DNA from: Oscillospiraceae bacterium
GTDB lineage: Bacteria > Bacillota > Clostridia > Oscillospirales > CAG-272
Reading direction: 5' to 3'
Assembly: GCA_015063685.1 (NCBI GenBank)
Contig: SVTR01000035.1
Span: 1 to 38,350 of the forward strand
DNA: 38,350 bases
Both the position numbers and the translations under genes were made by a program. This document shows, piece after piece, positions 24,173-32,532 of this stretch. A model generated the notes under the pieces. That model was not told the DNA's origin and made no database searches. It worked only from the letters and a program-made list of their open reading frames with translations. Each line of letters starts with the position of its first letter. Position 1 is the stretch's first letter.

Positions 24173-24257
24173 CTGATATTCCAATGGCTTTGTCGGGCAT
24201 GGTCTGCTAAAAATACGGCGAACAGTACATTCGGGCATTTTCCAAAGCTCTATTCTC

Positions 24258-26360
24258 TTATTTGGCAGATTCGTACGCTTGATACATATCCAGGTAGATC
24301 TCAAAGGCATCCCTCTGGCGAAGGATCAGCTCGCGCTCCTCTTGCAACCGTCTCATCAAAGCCTTGTACTCATTTCGGAAGCCCTGATCAGCAATACCGG
24401 CACAATCCTCCCAGCGCTTATCCTCTCGCAAAGCTCCCAGCATACAGGACACCTGCCAATGCTCGGTCTCGCTGACGGTTTGCAGGGTACGTCTTTCAGC
24501 TGCGCGTCCCCCGATCCTGCGGTAAAGCTGACGGTTACGGAAAGAGAGAGTCATGACCATCTGCCACAGCTCACGGAAGGTCGGCAGCTCCTCCGCGATG
24601 GCGTCGGCATAGGCGCGCCACTGTTCAGGAGGCAGCTCCCCCGCCAAAATACTTTGATAGGTCTGCGCCCAAGTTCCTCGCTCAGACACCGCGTCCCCTT
24701 CAAAGATCTTTTCTCTCTCCAGGGTGTAGGCACTCTGCAGACCTCGCAGGCATTCGGAAGAAGCCTGCCATTCGAGACCCACATCGTCAGAGGCACGGGC
24801 AAGATTCTCGCCGATCCCTCTGAGCCATGCGGCAACACTGTCGTCCCCGCCACGGCCGTAAATCCAGTCGTCTTCCTGAAAGCGGAGGCTTTCCAGACTA
24901 TCGGAAAGGCGCTTTTCGAGCTGCTTCATCTGTTTTCTTCTGTATGCGGTCAATCGCGATATCCTGCGCTTCAGATCGAGGGCTACCTCATAGGATGTAG
25001 CCTGCGACGGCGGCACGGGGCTATCACAAAGCAAGGGTCTCAGGGATAGCCAATGCTCAGCCAGCAGATCGCGGATCAAGCGGTCATGCTCTTTTATGCT
25101 CTTTCGGTCATCCGAATTCTCGTTATCATAAACCGAAAAGACCCTCCATACCCTATCGTATGTAAGCAAATCTTCATCTCGCTCCTCATCTCCGTCTGCG
25201 TCGGAATCACCGCCTGCTTTCAGCAGCGCTTTAACGCGCTGTGACAGGGCCTCCTTGGTTTTCTCCAAAAGTCTCGGCCGCGTATCAAAGGCATTGATCA
25301 CAAAGGCTCTCTCTGCCTCTTCCCGAGGCGTTTCCTCAGCCGCATGATCGGGGTCGTAGCCCATGGGAAACAGCGCAATGATATCCTCCAGCCGGCGGGC
25401 TCTTTCCTGACATTGAGAGCGGAAGGAGTCATAAGATCCGCCGGCGATCAAAAAGCCACCGGAAGCGCTGTCCCCTTCCATGTGTCGCCCCTCAAAAAAG
25501 CGAGTGGCGCGTTCTGCCGCATCGGACAAGCGGGGAGACTCGGCAAAAAACCTCACCACCTGCGCTTCCAAACGCATCCGATGACGCCACAAAAGTCCCG
25601 GATGCTCCGCCATACCCCGCCTATCTGACAGGACGGGCTCACAAGCGCTGCGAGACAAGAGAATCAAGGCAAAGGGCTCGGAATGCACCAAGCGAAGATG
25701 ATGCCGCTCCAAGGGGCAATCAGAATCCTCGGATAACAACTCGGATAGCTTTGTCCACAGGGGACTCATACCGTGCCGATCCAACAAAAACAGCGAAAAA
25801 TCTCCTGCCGAGAAGATATCCAGATCGTACATGCCCTCCCCCACCGTCTCCAACCGACAGGCCGAAAAAGATACGGAGAAAAACGGCTCACTACCCGGGC
25901 GGGGGCCAACCAAGGCGCGCATGGTGTCTCTCAGATCACCTAATCCCTCAGACAAGCGTCCCGACAACCGATCCGCAAAAGCATCAACGTCGTAAATCCT
26001 TGCCTCCGAAAGGGTTTGATAAGCCAAGGCTTGTACCAGGGCAGAACAGTACCGTGCGATGGGGTGTGTTTGCCGCCCCTCCGATTCGCCGAAGCACATA
26101 CGTAGGATGCCGTCATTGATCTCGGTACGCTCCAAAAGTCCTTCGTACAGGCCGTCGTAAAGGCCGCTGACACCGGCACCGCCGACGGTAAAGGTGGGCG
26201 GCTGCATACCGTCACGAGGGGCATATCCATCGGTAGCAATCAGAAGCTCCTCTGTTGCAATGGGCATGGCATCCGAGATCAGGCCAAAGGCCTCGGGGTT
26301 CTCCGCCAGGAAACCGCCTCCCGTCCATTCGTTAGAGTTCGCGCGATTCAGTACGCTCAT
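24258..26360 (-). CDS. Unknown 700-aa protein with a degenerate PP2C-like N-terminal half
   Basis: I do not recognise a named family. The first about 310 residues have the strand order of a PP2C/SpoIIE phosphatase: ELLIATDGYAPRDG (38-51), a possible counterpart of the ADGMGG motif; DLDIFSAGDFSLFLLDRHGMSPLW (179-202), like the usual VGDSRAYL-hairpin; PFALILLSRSACEPVLS, like the CSDG element but without the Asp; and MEGDSASGGFLIAG, like the terminal DNxTxxxV strand. Several metal-ligand Asp residues appear changed, so it may be a pseudophosphatase. The rest (about 320-700) is charged and helical with coiled-coil character, rich in Glu and Arg, with no membrane segment. AAGGAGG supports the ATG. 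It has a consensus promoter and stands alone, divergent from the GyrB-like gene. Confidence 0.8.
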   Translation of the reverse strand: MSVLNRANSNEWTGGGFLAENPEAFGLISDAMPIATEELLIATDGYAPRDGMQPPTFTVGGAGVSGLYDGLYEGLLERTEINDGILRMCFGESEGRQTHPIARYCSALVQALAYQTLSEARIYDVDAFADRLSGRLSEGLGDLRDTMRALVGPRPGSEPFFSVSFSACRLETVGEGMYDLDIFSAGDFSLFLLDRHGMSPLWTKLSELLSEDSDCPLERHHLRLVHSEPFALILLSRSACEPVLSDRRGMAEHPGLLWRHRMRLEAQVVRFFAESPRLSDAAERATRFFEGRHMEGDSASGGFLIAGGSYDSFRSQCQERARRLEDIIALFPMGYDPDHAAEETPREEAERAFVINAFDTRPRLLEKTKEALSQRVKALLKAGGDSDADGDEERDEDLLTYDRVWRVFSVYDNENSDDRKSIKEHDRLIRDLLAEHWLSLRPLLCDSPVPPSQATSYEVALDLKRRISRLTAYRRKQMKQLEKRLSDSLESLRFQEDDWIYGRGGDDSVAAWLRGIGENLARASDDVGLEWQASSECLRGLQSAYTLEREKIFEGDAVSERGTWAQTYQSILAGELPPEQWRAYADAIAEELPTFRELWQMVMTLSFRNRQLYRRIGGRAAERRTLQTVSETEHWQVSCMLGALREDKRWEDCAGIADQGFRNEYKALMRRLQEERELILRQRDAFEIYLDMYQAYESAK

Positions 26361-26394
26361 ACGGCCGTCCTCCTTCTTTCTTACTTAACAATTC

Positions 26395-26423
26395 ATTATA
26401 CCATGTCGGTGGAATTTTGTCAA
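26395..26423 (-). promoter_or_regulatory. Consensus promoter of the 700-aa gene
   Basis: TTGACA, 17-base spacer, TATAAT, with TGG just before the -10. The start site would be about 30 bases upstream of the ATG at 26360. Confidence 0.92.
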
Positions 26424-26514
26424 CCGTCAGAGGCGGGAAATTGCGAGGTATCCGTCTTTCTTTGGGAATCTTTGACTTTTCAAGGTTGAAATAAAACTTT
26501 TATGTTTTCGCCTC

Positions 26515-26543
26515 TTGCTTTTTTGGGAGTTTTATGGTATAAT
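26515..26543 (+). promoter_or_regulatory. Promoter of the GyrB/ParE-like gene
   Basis: TTGCTT, 17-base spacer, TATAAT, with extended -10 TATGG. It lies about 50 bases upstream of the ATG at 26594 and is divergent to the promoter at 26395-26423. Confidence 0.88.
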
Positions 26544-26593
26544 AATATAGATTGTAGATTTAACGGATCAATACTGTATCAAAGGAGTCATTC

Positions 26594-28618
26594 ATGGCAT
26601 CTCCCACAACCAAAAAGAAGATTCAAAAGCCCGCTGAATACGACAATAACAGCATCACCTCCCTGCGCGGCGCCGACCGTGTGCGGAAGCGTCCCGCCGT
26701 CATTTTCGGCTCCGACGGTCTGGACGGCTGTGAGCATTCCTTCTTCGAAATCCTCTCCAACTCCGTGGACGAGGCACGCGAGGGTCACGGCTCGGTGATC
26801 AAGGTCACAAGATATAAGGATAAATCCATCGAGGTAGACGACCACGGCCGCGGCGTACCTCTCGGCTGGAATGAGCGAGAGCAGCGCTGGAACTGGGATC
26901 TCATTTACTGTGAGCTTTACGCGGGCGGTAAATATAACAACAACAGCGGCGGCTCGGCCTATGAGTTCTCCCTGGGTCTCAACGGTCTCGGCGCTTGTGC
27001 CACCCAGTACAGCTCGGAATTCATGACTGTCACGTCCTACGACGGCAAGTTTGCCCGTCAGATCCGCTTCCAAAAGGGCGAGGCTGTCAGCGAGCTAGAG
27101 GAGACCCCTTTGGAGAGAAAGACCGTAAGAACGGGTACCGTCATCCATTGGAAGCCCGACATGGAGGTCTTTACCGACATCGACATTCCTTTTGAATTTT
27201 TCAAGGACACCCTGCACCGTCAGGCGGTAGTCACAGCGGGCATCCGGTTTGATCTGGCCTATGAAAAAGCCGATGGCACCTTCGAGACAGAATCCTTCAT
27301 TTATTCCGAGGGTATCACCGACTACGTCAAGGAGATCGTCGGTGAGTCCACCCTGATCCAGCCCGTGTCTTGGCATTTGGAAGCACAAGGCCGCGACCGT
27401 GCCGACAAGGACGACTATAAGCTCAAAGCGGATTTTGTGTTCTGCGCTTCCTCCAAGGTGCATATGCTGGAATATTATCACTGCGCCAGTTATCTGGAAT
27501 ACGGCGGCTCTCCTGCCAAGGCTGTACAAACCGCCTTCGTCTACGCAGTTGACAAGTATTTGAAAAACAACGGGAAATATGGCAAAAACGATTCCAAGGT
27601 GTCCTTCCAGGATATTGCCGACTGTCTTGTCATGGTGGTCAACTCCATCTCCACCCAGACCTCTTACGAAAACCAGACCAAGAAAGCCATCAACAACTCC
27701 TTCATCCAAAGCGCTATGTACGAGTTTTTGAAAAGCCAGTTGGAGGTCTATTTTATCGAGCACCCCGTGGAGACCGAGGCCTTCATCAATCAGGTTCTTC
27801 TAAACAAAAAGGCACGGGAGACCGCTGATGCCACAAGATCCAATATTATCAAAAAGAAGCTTATCGGCAACGTGGATATCTCCAACCGCGTGGAGAAATT
27901 CGTCAGCTGCCGCTCCAAGGATCCCGCCCTCAGAGAGCTCTATATCGTGGAGGGTGACTCGGCTCTGACCTCGGTCAAGCTGGCCAGAAACGCCGAATTC
28001 CAAGCGGTGATCCCCGTGCGCGGCAAGACCCTGAACTGTCTCAAGGCCGACTACGACCGCATTTTCAAGAGTGAGATCATCACCGACCTGCTCCGTGTCA
28101 TCGGTTGCGGCGTGGAGCTGGAGGGCAAGGCCAAAAACAAGAGCGACCTTGCCATGTTTGACATGAGCCAGCTCCGTTGGTCCAAGATCATTCTCTGCAC
28201 CGATGCCGACGAGGACGGCTTCCAGATCCGCACCCTGCTGCTGACCCTTTTCTACCGTCTCCTGCCTACTCTGCTTCAGGAGGGCAAGGTGTTCATCGCG
28301 GAGACCCCTCTCTTTGAGATCAAGACCAAAAACGACACCCTGTATGCTTACGACGAATTTGAAAAGGCTGCTCTTCTCAAGGAGCTTGGCAACAGCAAAT
28401 ATACCATCAAGCGCTCCAAGGGTCTGGGTGAGAACTCCCCCCAGATGATGTCCTACACCACCATGGATCCCGCCACCCGTCACCTCATCCGCGTCACCCC
28501 CACCGACGCCGCCAAGACTGCCGTCATGTTCGATACCCTTCTCGGTGACGATCTGCCCGCAAGAAAGGCCTTCATTGCGCTTCACGGCCAGGAATACGCT
28601 AAGGATGCGGATATTTGA
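26594..28618 (+). CDS. Type IIA topoisomerase B subunit (GyrB/ParE-like, divergent)
   Basis: A 674-aa ATPase subunit of a gyrase or topoisomerase IV type enzyme. GHKL motifs: EILSNSVDEA (52-61), DDHGRGVPLGWN (82-93) and the lid GGKYNNNSGGSAYEFSLGLNG (111-131). The Toprim part has EGDSA (453-457), RGKTLN, CTDADEDG (535-542) and KRSKGLGE. Several signatures differ from standard GyrB: the EGDSAGG stretch continues LTSVKLARN, and DNGRGIP reads DHGRGVP. The length is about right for a ParE (630-680). AAAGGAG precedes the ATG. The usual gyrA/parC neighbour is missing; two membrane-protein genes follow instead. It could be ParE of this lineage or a specialised paralogue; the full genome would decide. 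Confidence 0.92.
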   Translation: MASPTTKKKIQKPAEYDNNSITSLRGADRVRKRPAVIFGSDGLDGCEHSFFEILSNSVDEAREGHGSVIKVTRYKDKSIEVDDHGRGVPLGWNEREQRWNWDLIYCELYAGGKYNNNSGGSAYEFSLGLNGLGACATQYSSEFMTVTSYDGKFARQIRFQKGEAVSELEETPLERKTVRTGTVIHWKPDMEVFTDIDIPFEFFKDTLHRQAVVTAGIRFDLAYEKADGTFETESFIYSEGITDYVKEIVGESTLIQPVSWHLEAQGRDRADKDDYKLKADFVFCASSKVHMLEYYHCASYLEYGGSPAKAVQTAFVYAVDKYLKNNGKYGKNDSKVSFQDIADCLVMVVNSISTQTSYENQTKKAINNSFIQSAMYEFLKSQLEVYFIEHPVETEAFINQVLLNKKARETADATRSNIIKKKLIGNVDISNRVEKFVSCRSKDPALRELYIVEGDSALTSVKLARNAEFQAVIPVRGKTLNCLKADYDRIFKSEIITDLLRVIGCGVELEGKAKNKSDLAMFDMSQLRWSKIILCTDADEDGFQIRTLLLTLFYRLLPTLLQEGKVFIAETPLFEIKTKNDTLYAYDEFEKAALLKELGNSKYTIKRSKGLGENSPQMMSYTTMDPATRHLIRVTPTDAAKTAVMFDTLLGDDLPARKAFIALHGQEYAKDADI

Positions 28619-28632
28619 TCAAGGAGAAGCCC

Positions 28633-29508
28633 ATGAAAAATCTGTTTACTCACGAGATTTTGTCCGACGATGACGAGACCTATGTGCCTTTTGAGAATCC
28701 TTATCTCGTCTCCCGTGTGTCCTCCGAGACCGAACAGCTCATGCATTGTACGCCCGAGGATCATGATGAGCCCACACTCAGCGACGAGGAAAAGAACGCC
28801 CTGAAATCAAAAGAAAAGACCTTTCTTCTTTGCATTCTCCTGAGCTTTGGCGCGGCGCTCATCAGCTTTATGCTGGCCACCCGCGTGGAGTCTTTGAAGG
28901 ATTCCCCCATCATTCTGGTCTCCCTTGCGGGGATCGTCGCGGCCTTCATCTTCTTGCATAAGGTGAAGCAGATCCAATGGAAGAGGAATGGCATGGATGG
29001 AAGCAGTCTCAAGGACGTGGACTTCGAAGCCTTGGCAGAGCGCATCAACGAGGCCAGCAAGACCGCTCGCGCCGAGATGGGCATCCCCGACGACGACGTA
29101 TCGGTGGAGATCCTGCCCTACGGCTATAAGAAAAAGGGCGACAAGCAGGTTTCCGATAAGAAAGCCAATCAGTTTGACAACTCCCCCATGTCCATGCACG
29201 TCAAAGACGGCAAGCTGCGCCTCTTCGATGGCATCGGCCTCTATGAGATTCCCCTGTCCGACATCAAGGGCTATCGTACCTATGACAAGGACTACCGCAT
29301 TGATTTTTGGCTGAAGGAGGAAGAAACAACCCACGAAAAGTATCAGGCGTTCAACCTCAGAAAATGCGGCATTCTGGAGTACAAGACCCACACCTACTAC
29401 GGCGTAGAGATCATCTCCGAGGCCACGGGTGAGACCTTTGAGATGCTGGTACCCGGGTATGACTTGGAGGAGTTGAAAAAGGTGATCGATGTTGAGGCTT
29501 TGGCGTGA
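28633..29508 (+). CDS. Unknown membrane protein, paralogue of the next gene (copy 1)
   Basis: A 291-aa protein with an acidic cytoplasmic N-terminus (1-60), two adjacent membrane helices (about 64-82 and 89-107) and a soluble C-terminal domain (about 125-291). The C-domain contains ARAEMGIPDDDVSVEILPYGY and ends with FEMLVPGYDLEELKKVI, both mirrored in the next gene. No catalytic motif is recognised. The start at 28633 is set by AAGGAG; a TTG overlapping the previous stop is less likely. It begins 14 bp after the GyrB-like gene, so the two are probably co-transcribed. Confidence 0.82.
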   Translation: MKNLFTHEILSDDDETYVPFENPYLVSRVSSETEQLMHCTPEDHDEPTLSDEEKNALKSKEKTFLLCILLSFGAALISFMLATRVESLKDSPIILVSLAGIVAAFIFLHKVKQIQWKRNGMDGSSLKDVDFEALAERINEASKTARAEMGIPDDDVSVEILPYGYKKKGDKQVSDKKANQFDNSPMSMHVKDGKLRLFDGIGLYEIPLSDIKGYRTYDKDYRIDFWLKEEETTHEKYQAFNLRKCGILEYKTHTYYGVEIISEATGETFEMLVPGYDLEELKKVIDVEALA

Positions 29509-29519
29509 GGGGCGGCAAC

Positions 29520-30353
29520 ATGAAGCATCCATCATCCGATCCCCCCATCTCCCGCGGGCATGACAACCTGTTTGTTTACAGCAAGACAAAGCCCTTTGAC
29601 ATATTGGATGACAATGAGTTCGTGGTCAAGCGGCTGTCTCCCGAGGCCGAAAGATTATCCGAAAAAGCGGCACGGTTGGAGCTGAACAAGGACAAAACGC
29701 CATGGTACGCATATTTGTTTTCCATCGCTTTTATGTTCTCGATCCTTCCCCTCTCTCTGTTGCTCAAATGGCTTTTCCACGATTTTTGGGAAGTATGGGG
29801 CGATCTGGTTTTCGAGGTTTTACTGATCGTATTTATGATCTTCAGCTCTATGATCGAAGCGCGATTCCGTCCCTCGGGGAGACAACGTGTCATTTTGTTA
29901 TCTGAAAGTGCCGCGGCTGTCCGCGCCGAGCTGGGCATTCCCGAGGCCGTCCGCGAGATCGACGTGCTTCCTTACTTATATATGGAAACGCCCAAGGAAG
30001 TTGTTCCTGCCCACAAAGACGGTCGGTTTGAAAATATCCCCGTGTGTATCTGGCGGGAGGGAGATGACCTCTGCCTTTCCGACGAGGACGCCCTGATCAG
30101 GATCAACGTCAGGGACATCGGAGAGATGCGCGAGGTGAAACGCAAGGTCCACATCGACGCGTGGTACAAGGCGCACGCCTTTGATTCGCCCGGCTACAAG
30201 CCTTACGTCAAGCAGGGAGCTTGGTCGGGCATTAACGTTCTCTCCTATCTGGAGGCGGAGATCAAGGGGGTCAATGGCAACAAGTATCTTTTGATCCCCG
30301 GTTACGATGCCTTCACCTTCCGCGAGCTGGCAGATCCCACTCGGATCTCATGA
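29520..30353 (+). CDS. Unknown membrane protein, paralogue of the previous gene (copy 2)
   Basis: A 277-aa protein with the same plan as its neighbour: soluble N-terminus, two membrane helices (about 62-84 and 92-112) and a C-terminal domain with VRAELGIPEAVREIDVLPYLY and KYLLIPGYDAFTFREL. The shared pattern A/V-R-A-E-x-G-I-P...LPY...PGYD shows local duplication followed by strong divergence. The start at ATG 29520 has GAGGGG upstream; a GTG at 29505 overlapping the previous stop is the alternative. No terminator with a T-run follows clearly. Confidence 0.8.
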   Translation: MKHPSSDPPISRGHDNLFVYSKTKPFDILDDNEFVVKRLSPEAERLSEKAARLELNKDKTPWYAYLFSIAFMFSILPLSLLLKWLFHDFWEVWGDLVFEVLLIVFMIFSSMIEARFRPSGRQRVILLSESAAAVRAELGIPEAVREIDVLPYLYMETPKEVVPAHKDGRFENIPVCIWREGDDLCLSDEDALIRINVRDIGEMREVKRKVHIDAWYKAHAFDSPGYKPYVKQGAWSGINVLSYLEAEIKGVNGNKYLLIPGYDAFTFRELADPTRIS

Positions 30354-30426
30354 TTTTTGTGCTGTTTGCACAACCCACATCCGCAAATTTCACGTTTTTT
30401 CACGAATATTTTTTGAAAGCTGCCTC

Positions 30427-30455
30427 TTGACAAATCCCTCGCGGTATGGTATAAT
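30427..30455 (+). promoter_or_regulatory. Consensus promoter of rplJ-rplL
   Basis: TTGACA, 17-base spacer, TATAAT, with the extended -10 TATGG. The transcript would begin near 30462, giving an about 220-base leader before rplJ. Confidence 0.94.
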
Positions 30456-30489
30456 ACACGAGTGGTTACAAGAGGCAGTTTGCCTTGAA

Positions 30490-30560
30490 AGGTAACATTA
30501 ATTATCCAAAGACAGCAGGTTCCCGTAAAAGTTCTGCTTCCCTGCCGAGGAGATCATATA
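30490..30560 (+). promoter_or_regulatory. Ribosomal protein L10 leader RNA
   Basis: The stretch contains the hallmark CCAAAGACAGCAGGTTCCCG and the pairing partner CCTGCCGAGGA (30541-30551), as in the L10 leader family. L10 or the L10-L12 complex binds this RNA and represses its own operon. GCAGG (30515-30519) pairs with CCTGC (30541-30545). Confidence 0.88.
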
Positions 30561-30566
30561 GAGAAA

Positions 30567-30588
30567 GTCGCACTATGCGACGATTTTT
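30567..30588 (+). terminator. Attenuator-like terminator in the rplJ leader
   Basis: GTCGCA-CTA-TGCGAC (6-bp stem) followed by GATTTTTG. It lies directly after the L10-binding motif and about 100 bases before the rplJ ATG. The stem is short, so it may be a conditional terminator. Confidence 0.65.
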
Positions 30589-30684
30589 GTGAGGTCTTTC
30601 TTCGGAGGCGCAAGCTTTTCGGGAGAAGGATTTCTTTTTTTGCGTTTTACGCACCATTCTTCACACTGGGAGGTGAAAAACAAA

Positions 30685-31251
30685 ATGCCTAGTATTGCAA
30701 TTCTGGAACAAAAGCAGAAGCAGGTCGCTGAGCTGGCTGAGCTGATCAAGGGTTCCGCATCCGGCGTTATCGTCAACTATCAGGGTATCACCGTTGATAA
30801 CGACACCGCCATGCGTAAGGCTCTTCGTGAGGCAGGCGTTAAGTACATGGTCGTTAAGAACACCATGACCGGCCGTGCTTGCGAGATGTGCGGCTACGGC
30901 GAGCTCAAGAACGTGCTCGAGGGTATGACCGCTATCGCTATCAGCGAGAACGATCCCATCGCTCCTGCAAAGATTCTGAAGGAGTATGATCAGAAGATCG
31001 ATTCCTTTAAGATCCTGGCCGGCTACGTTGACGGCGAGGTTCTGGACAACGCTGGTGTTATGGAGCTGGCTGACATTCCTTCCAAGGAAGTTCTCATCGC
31101 CAAGTTCCTGGGCAGCATCCAGTCCCCCGTTTACAAGTTTGCTTACGCCATCAAGGCTGTTGCCGAGAAGCTGGAGGAGGGCGCTCCCGCAGAGGAAGCT
31201 GCTCCCGCAGAGGCTACCGAGGCTCCCGCAGAGGCTCCTGCCGAGGCTTAA
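30685..31251 (+). CDS. rplJ: 50S ribosomal protein L10
   Basis: A 188-aa L10, the base of the ribosomal stalk. The N-domain is typical (KQKQVAELAELIKGSASGVIVNYQGITV, then LREAGVKYMVVKNTM); the C-terminal helix that carries L7/L12 dimers is followed by an Ala/Glu/Pro-rich tail (EEGAPAEEAAPAEATEAP). GGGAGGTG precedes the ATG at 30685; a longer frame from 30589 is rejected because it lacks a binding site and enters the leader. It is controlled by the L10 leader and co-transcribed with rplL. Confidence 0.97.
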   Translation: MPSIAILEQKQKQVAELAELIKGSASGVIVNYQGITVDNDTAMRKALREAGVKYMVVKNTMTGRACEMCGYGELKNVLEGMTAIAISENDPIAPAKILKEYDQKIDSFKILAGYVDGEVLDNAGVMELADIPSKEVLIAKFLGSIQSPVYKFAYAIKAVAEKLEEGAPAEEAAPAEATEAPAEAPAEA

Positions 31252-31384
31252 TCAGCCCGCTTGAGTGGCCGTCGGCTTCTTAGGTAAGCCGCTCTGCTTC
31301 TTTACTGCAAAGTAAATCATTCACACGGTGAGGCAAATGTGCCCACCTACACAAAATTATTTTTCATTTAGGAGGAATACTAAA

Positions 31385-31765
31385 ATGGCAAGCGAAAAGA
31401 TTGTTGCTATTGTTGAGGCTGTTAAGTCTCTTTCTATTCTCGAGCTCAACGAGCTGGTAAAGGCTGTTGAGGAGGAGTTCGGCGTATCTGCTGCCGCTCC
31501 CGTTGCTGTTGCCGGTGCTGTTGCCGGTGCTGCTGCTCCCGCTGCTGAGGAGAAGACCGAGTTCGACGTTATCATGACCGGCTTCGGCGATAAGAAGCTG
31601 AACGTTATCAAGGTTATCCGTGAGATCACCGGTCTGGGTCTGAAGGAAGCTAAGGACATGGTTGAGGGTTGCCCCAAGGCTGTCAAGGAAGGCGTTTCCA
31701 AGGACGAAGCAGAAAAGATCAAGGCTCAGCTGGAAGAGTCCGGCGCTTCTGTCGAGATCAAGTAA
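31385..31765 (+). CDS. rplL: 50S ribosomal protein L7/L12
   Basis: A 126-aa stalk protein that recruits translation GTPases. The N-terminal dimerisation domain ([32 protein letters not shown]) is followed by an Ala/Val hinge and the C-domain ([40 protein letters not shown]). AGGAGG precedes the ATG at 31385. It lies 133 bp after rplJ and is followed by two hairpins. Confidence 0.98.
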   Translation: MASEKIVAIVEAVKSLSILELNELVKAVEEEFGVSAAAPVAVAGAVAGAAAPAAEEKTEFDVIMTGFGDKKLNVIKVIREITGLGLKEAKDMVEGCPKAVKEGVSKDEAEKIKAQLEESGASVEIK

Positions 31766-31789
31766 TTTTCGCCACCCGGCGCAAAATCG

Positions 31790-31816
31790 CACAGGGGTCT
31801 TTCAAAGGCCCCTGTG
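31790..31816 (+). terminator. First hairpin after rplL
   Basis: CACAGGGG pairs with CCCCTGTG. No T-run follows, so it may stabilise the 3' end more than terminate. Confidence 0.55.
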
Positions 31817-31838
31817 CAACAACAAAACCTGCTGTAAG

Positions 31839-31868
31839 AAAAGTCCGTCCCGCGTGGACGGACTTTTT
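31839..31868 (+). terminator. Intrinsic terminator of rplJ-rplL
   Basis: AAAGTCCGTCC pairs with GGACGGACTTT (11 bp), loop CGCGT, followed by further T residues. Confidence 0.92.
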
Positions 31869-31943
31869 CATATATCAGCATATGAAAAATCAAAAAGCTG
31901 TCCGCTTTTTCATAAAATTTTCCCCTTTCCCGTAAGATTCCCT

Positions 31944-31975
31944 CATGGTTTGGCGAGATAATAAATGAAACCATG
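31944..31975 (+). promoter_or_regulatory. 8-bp inverted repeat upstream of the sigma-factor gene
   Basis: CATGGTTT and AAACCATG are separated by 16 bases that include a -10-like GATAAT. It ends 17 bases before the sigma-factor ATG. It could be an operator or an RNA hairpin near the ribosome binding site; no -35 partner is clear. Confidence 0.4.
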
Positions 31976-31992
31976 CAGAAAGGAACAATACC

Positions 31993-32532
31993 ATGGATGA
32001 TCAAAAAATCATAGACCTGTATTTTGAACGAAACGAAGAAGCCATCGTTCAGACTGCCGGAAAGTATGGCGCCTATTGCAAGAGCATTTCCATGAATCTC
32101 CTCCACAGCGAGGCAGATGCGGACGAATGCGTCAACGACACCTGGCTGAAGACCTGGCATTCCATTCCCCCTGCCCGCCCCTCGGTTTTATCCGCCTTTT
32201 TGGCGCGCATCGTCCGATGTCTTTCCATCGACCGTTTTCGCAAGATGCACCGTCAAAAGCGCAACACCGAGCTGGTCTCTGCCCTGGATGAGCTGACCGT
32301 CTGCTCTCCCGCAGAGGAAGGAAATCCCGCCCTGGCAGAGGATCTCCGTCAATTTGTAACGGCACTCCCACCCCTTGACCGCAAGCTTTTTGTGGGACGC
32401 TATTGGTATGCCTACTCGGTCAAGCGTCTGGCCGAGGCCTATAGTCTGCAGCCCAACGCGGTTTCCCAGCGTCTTTTCCGCACCCGCGAGCATTTGCGGG
32501 CATATCTGACCGAAAGGGGGTACGACGTATGA
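31993..32532 (+). CDS. ECF-type RNA polymerase sigma factor
   Basis: A 179-aa sigma-70-family factor. Region 2 includes the stretch NLLHSEADADECVNDTWLKTW (about 35-55) and an RxxSIDRFRK element; region 4 (about 120-172) has LPPLDRKLFVGRYWYAYSVKRLAEAYSLQPNAVSQRLFRTREHLRAYL, a helix-turn-helix. Region 3 is absent, so it belongs to the ECF group. AAAGGA precedes the ATG. It overlaps the next gene by four bases (ATGA), the usual arrangement of a sigma factor with its membrane anti-sigma partner, so activity is probably gated by an external signal. The trigger and target promoters are not known. Confidence 0.92.
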   Translation: MDDQKIIDLYFERNEEAIVQTAGKYGAYCKSISMNLLHSEADADECVNDTWLKTWHSIPPARPSVLSAFLARIVRCLSIDRFRKMHRQKRNTELVSALDELTVCSPAEEGNPALAEDLRQFVTALPPLDRKLFVGRYWYAYSVKRLAEAYSLQPNAVSQRLFRTREHLRAYLTERGYDV

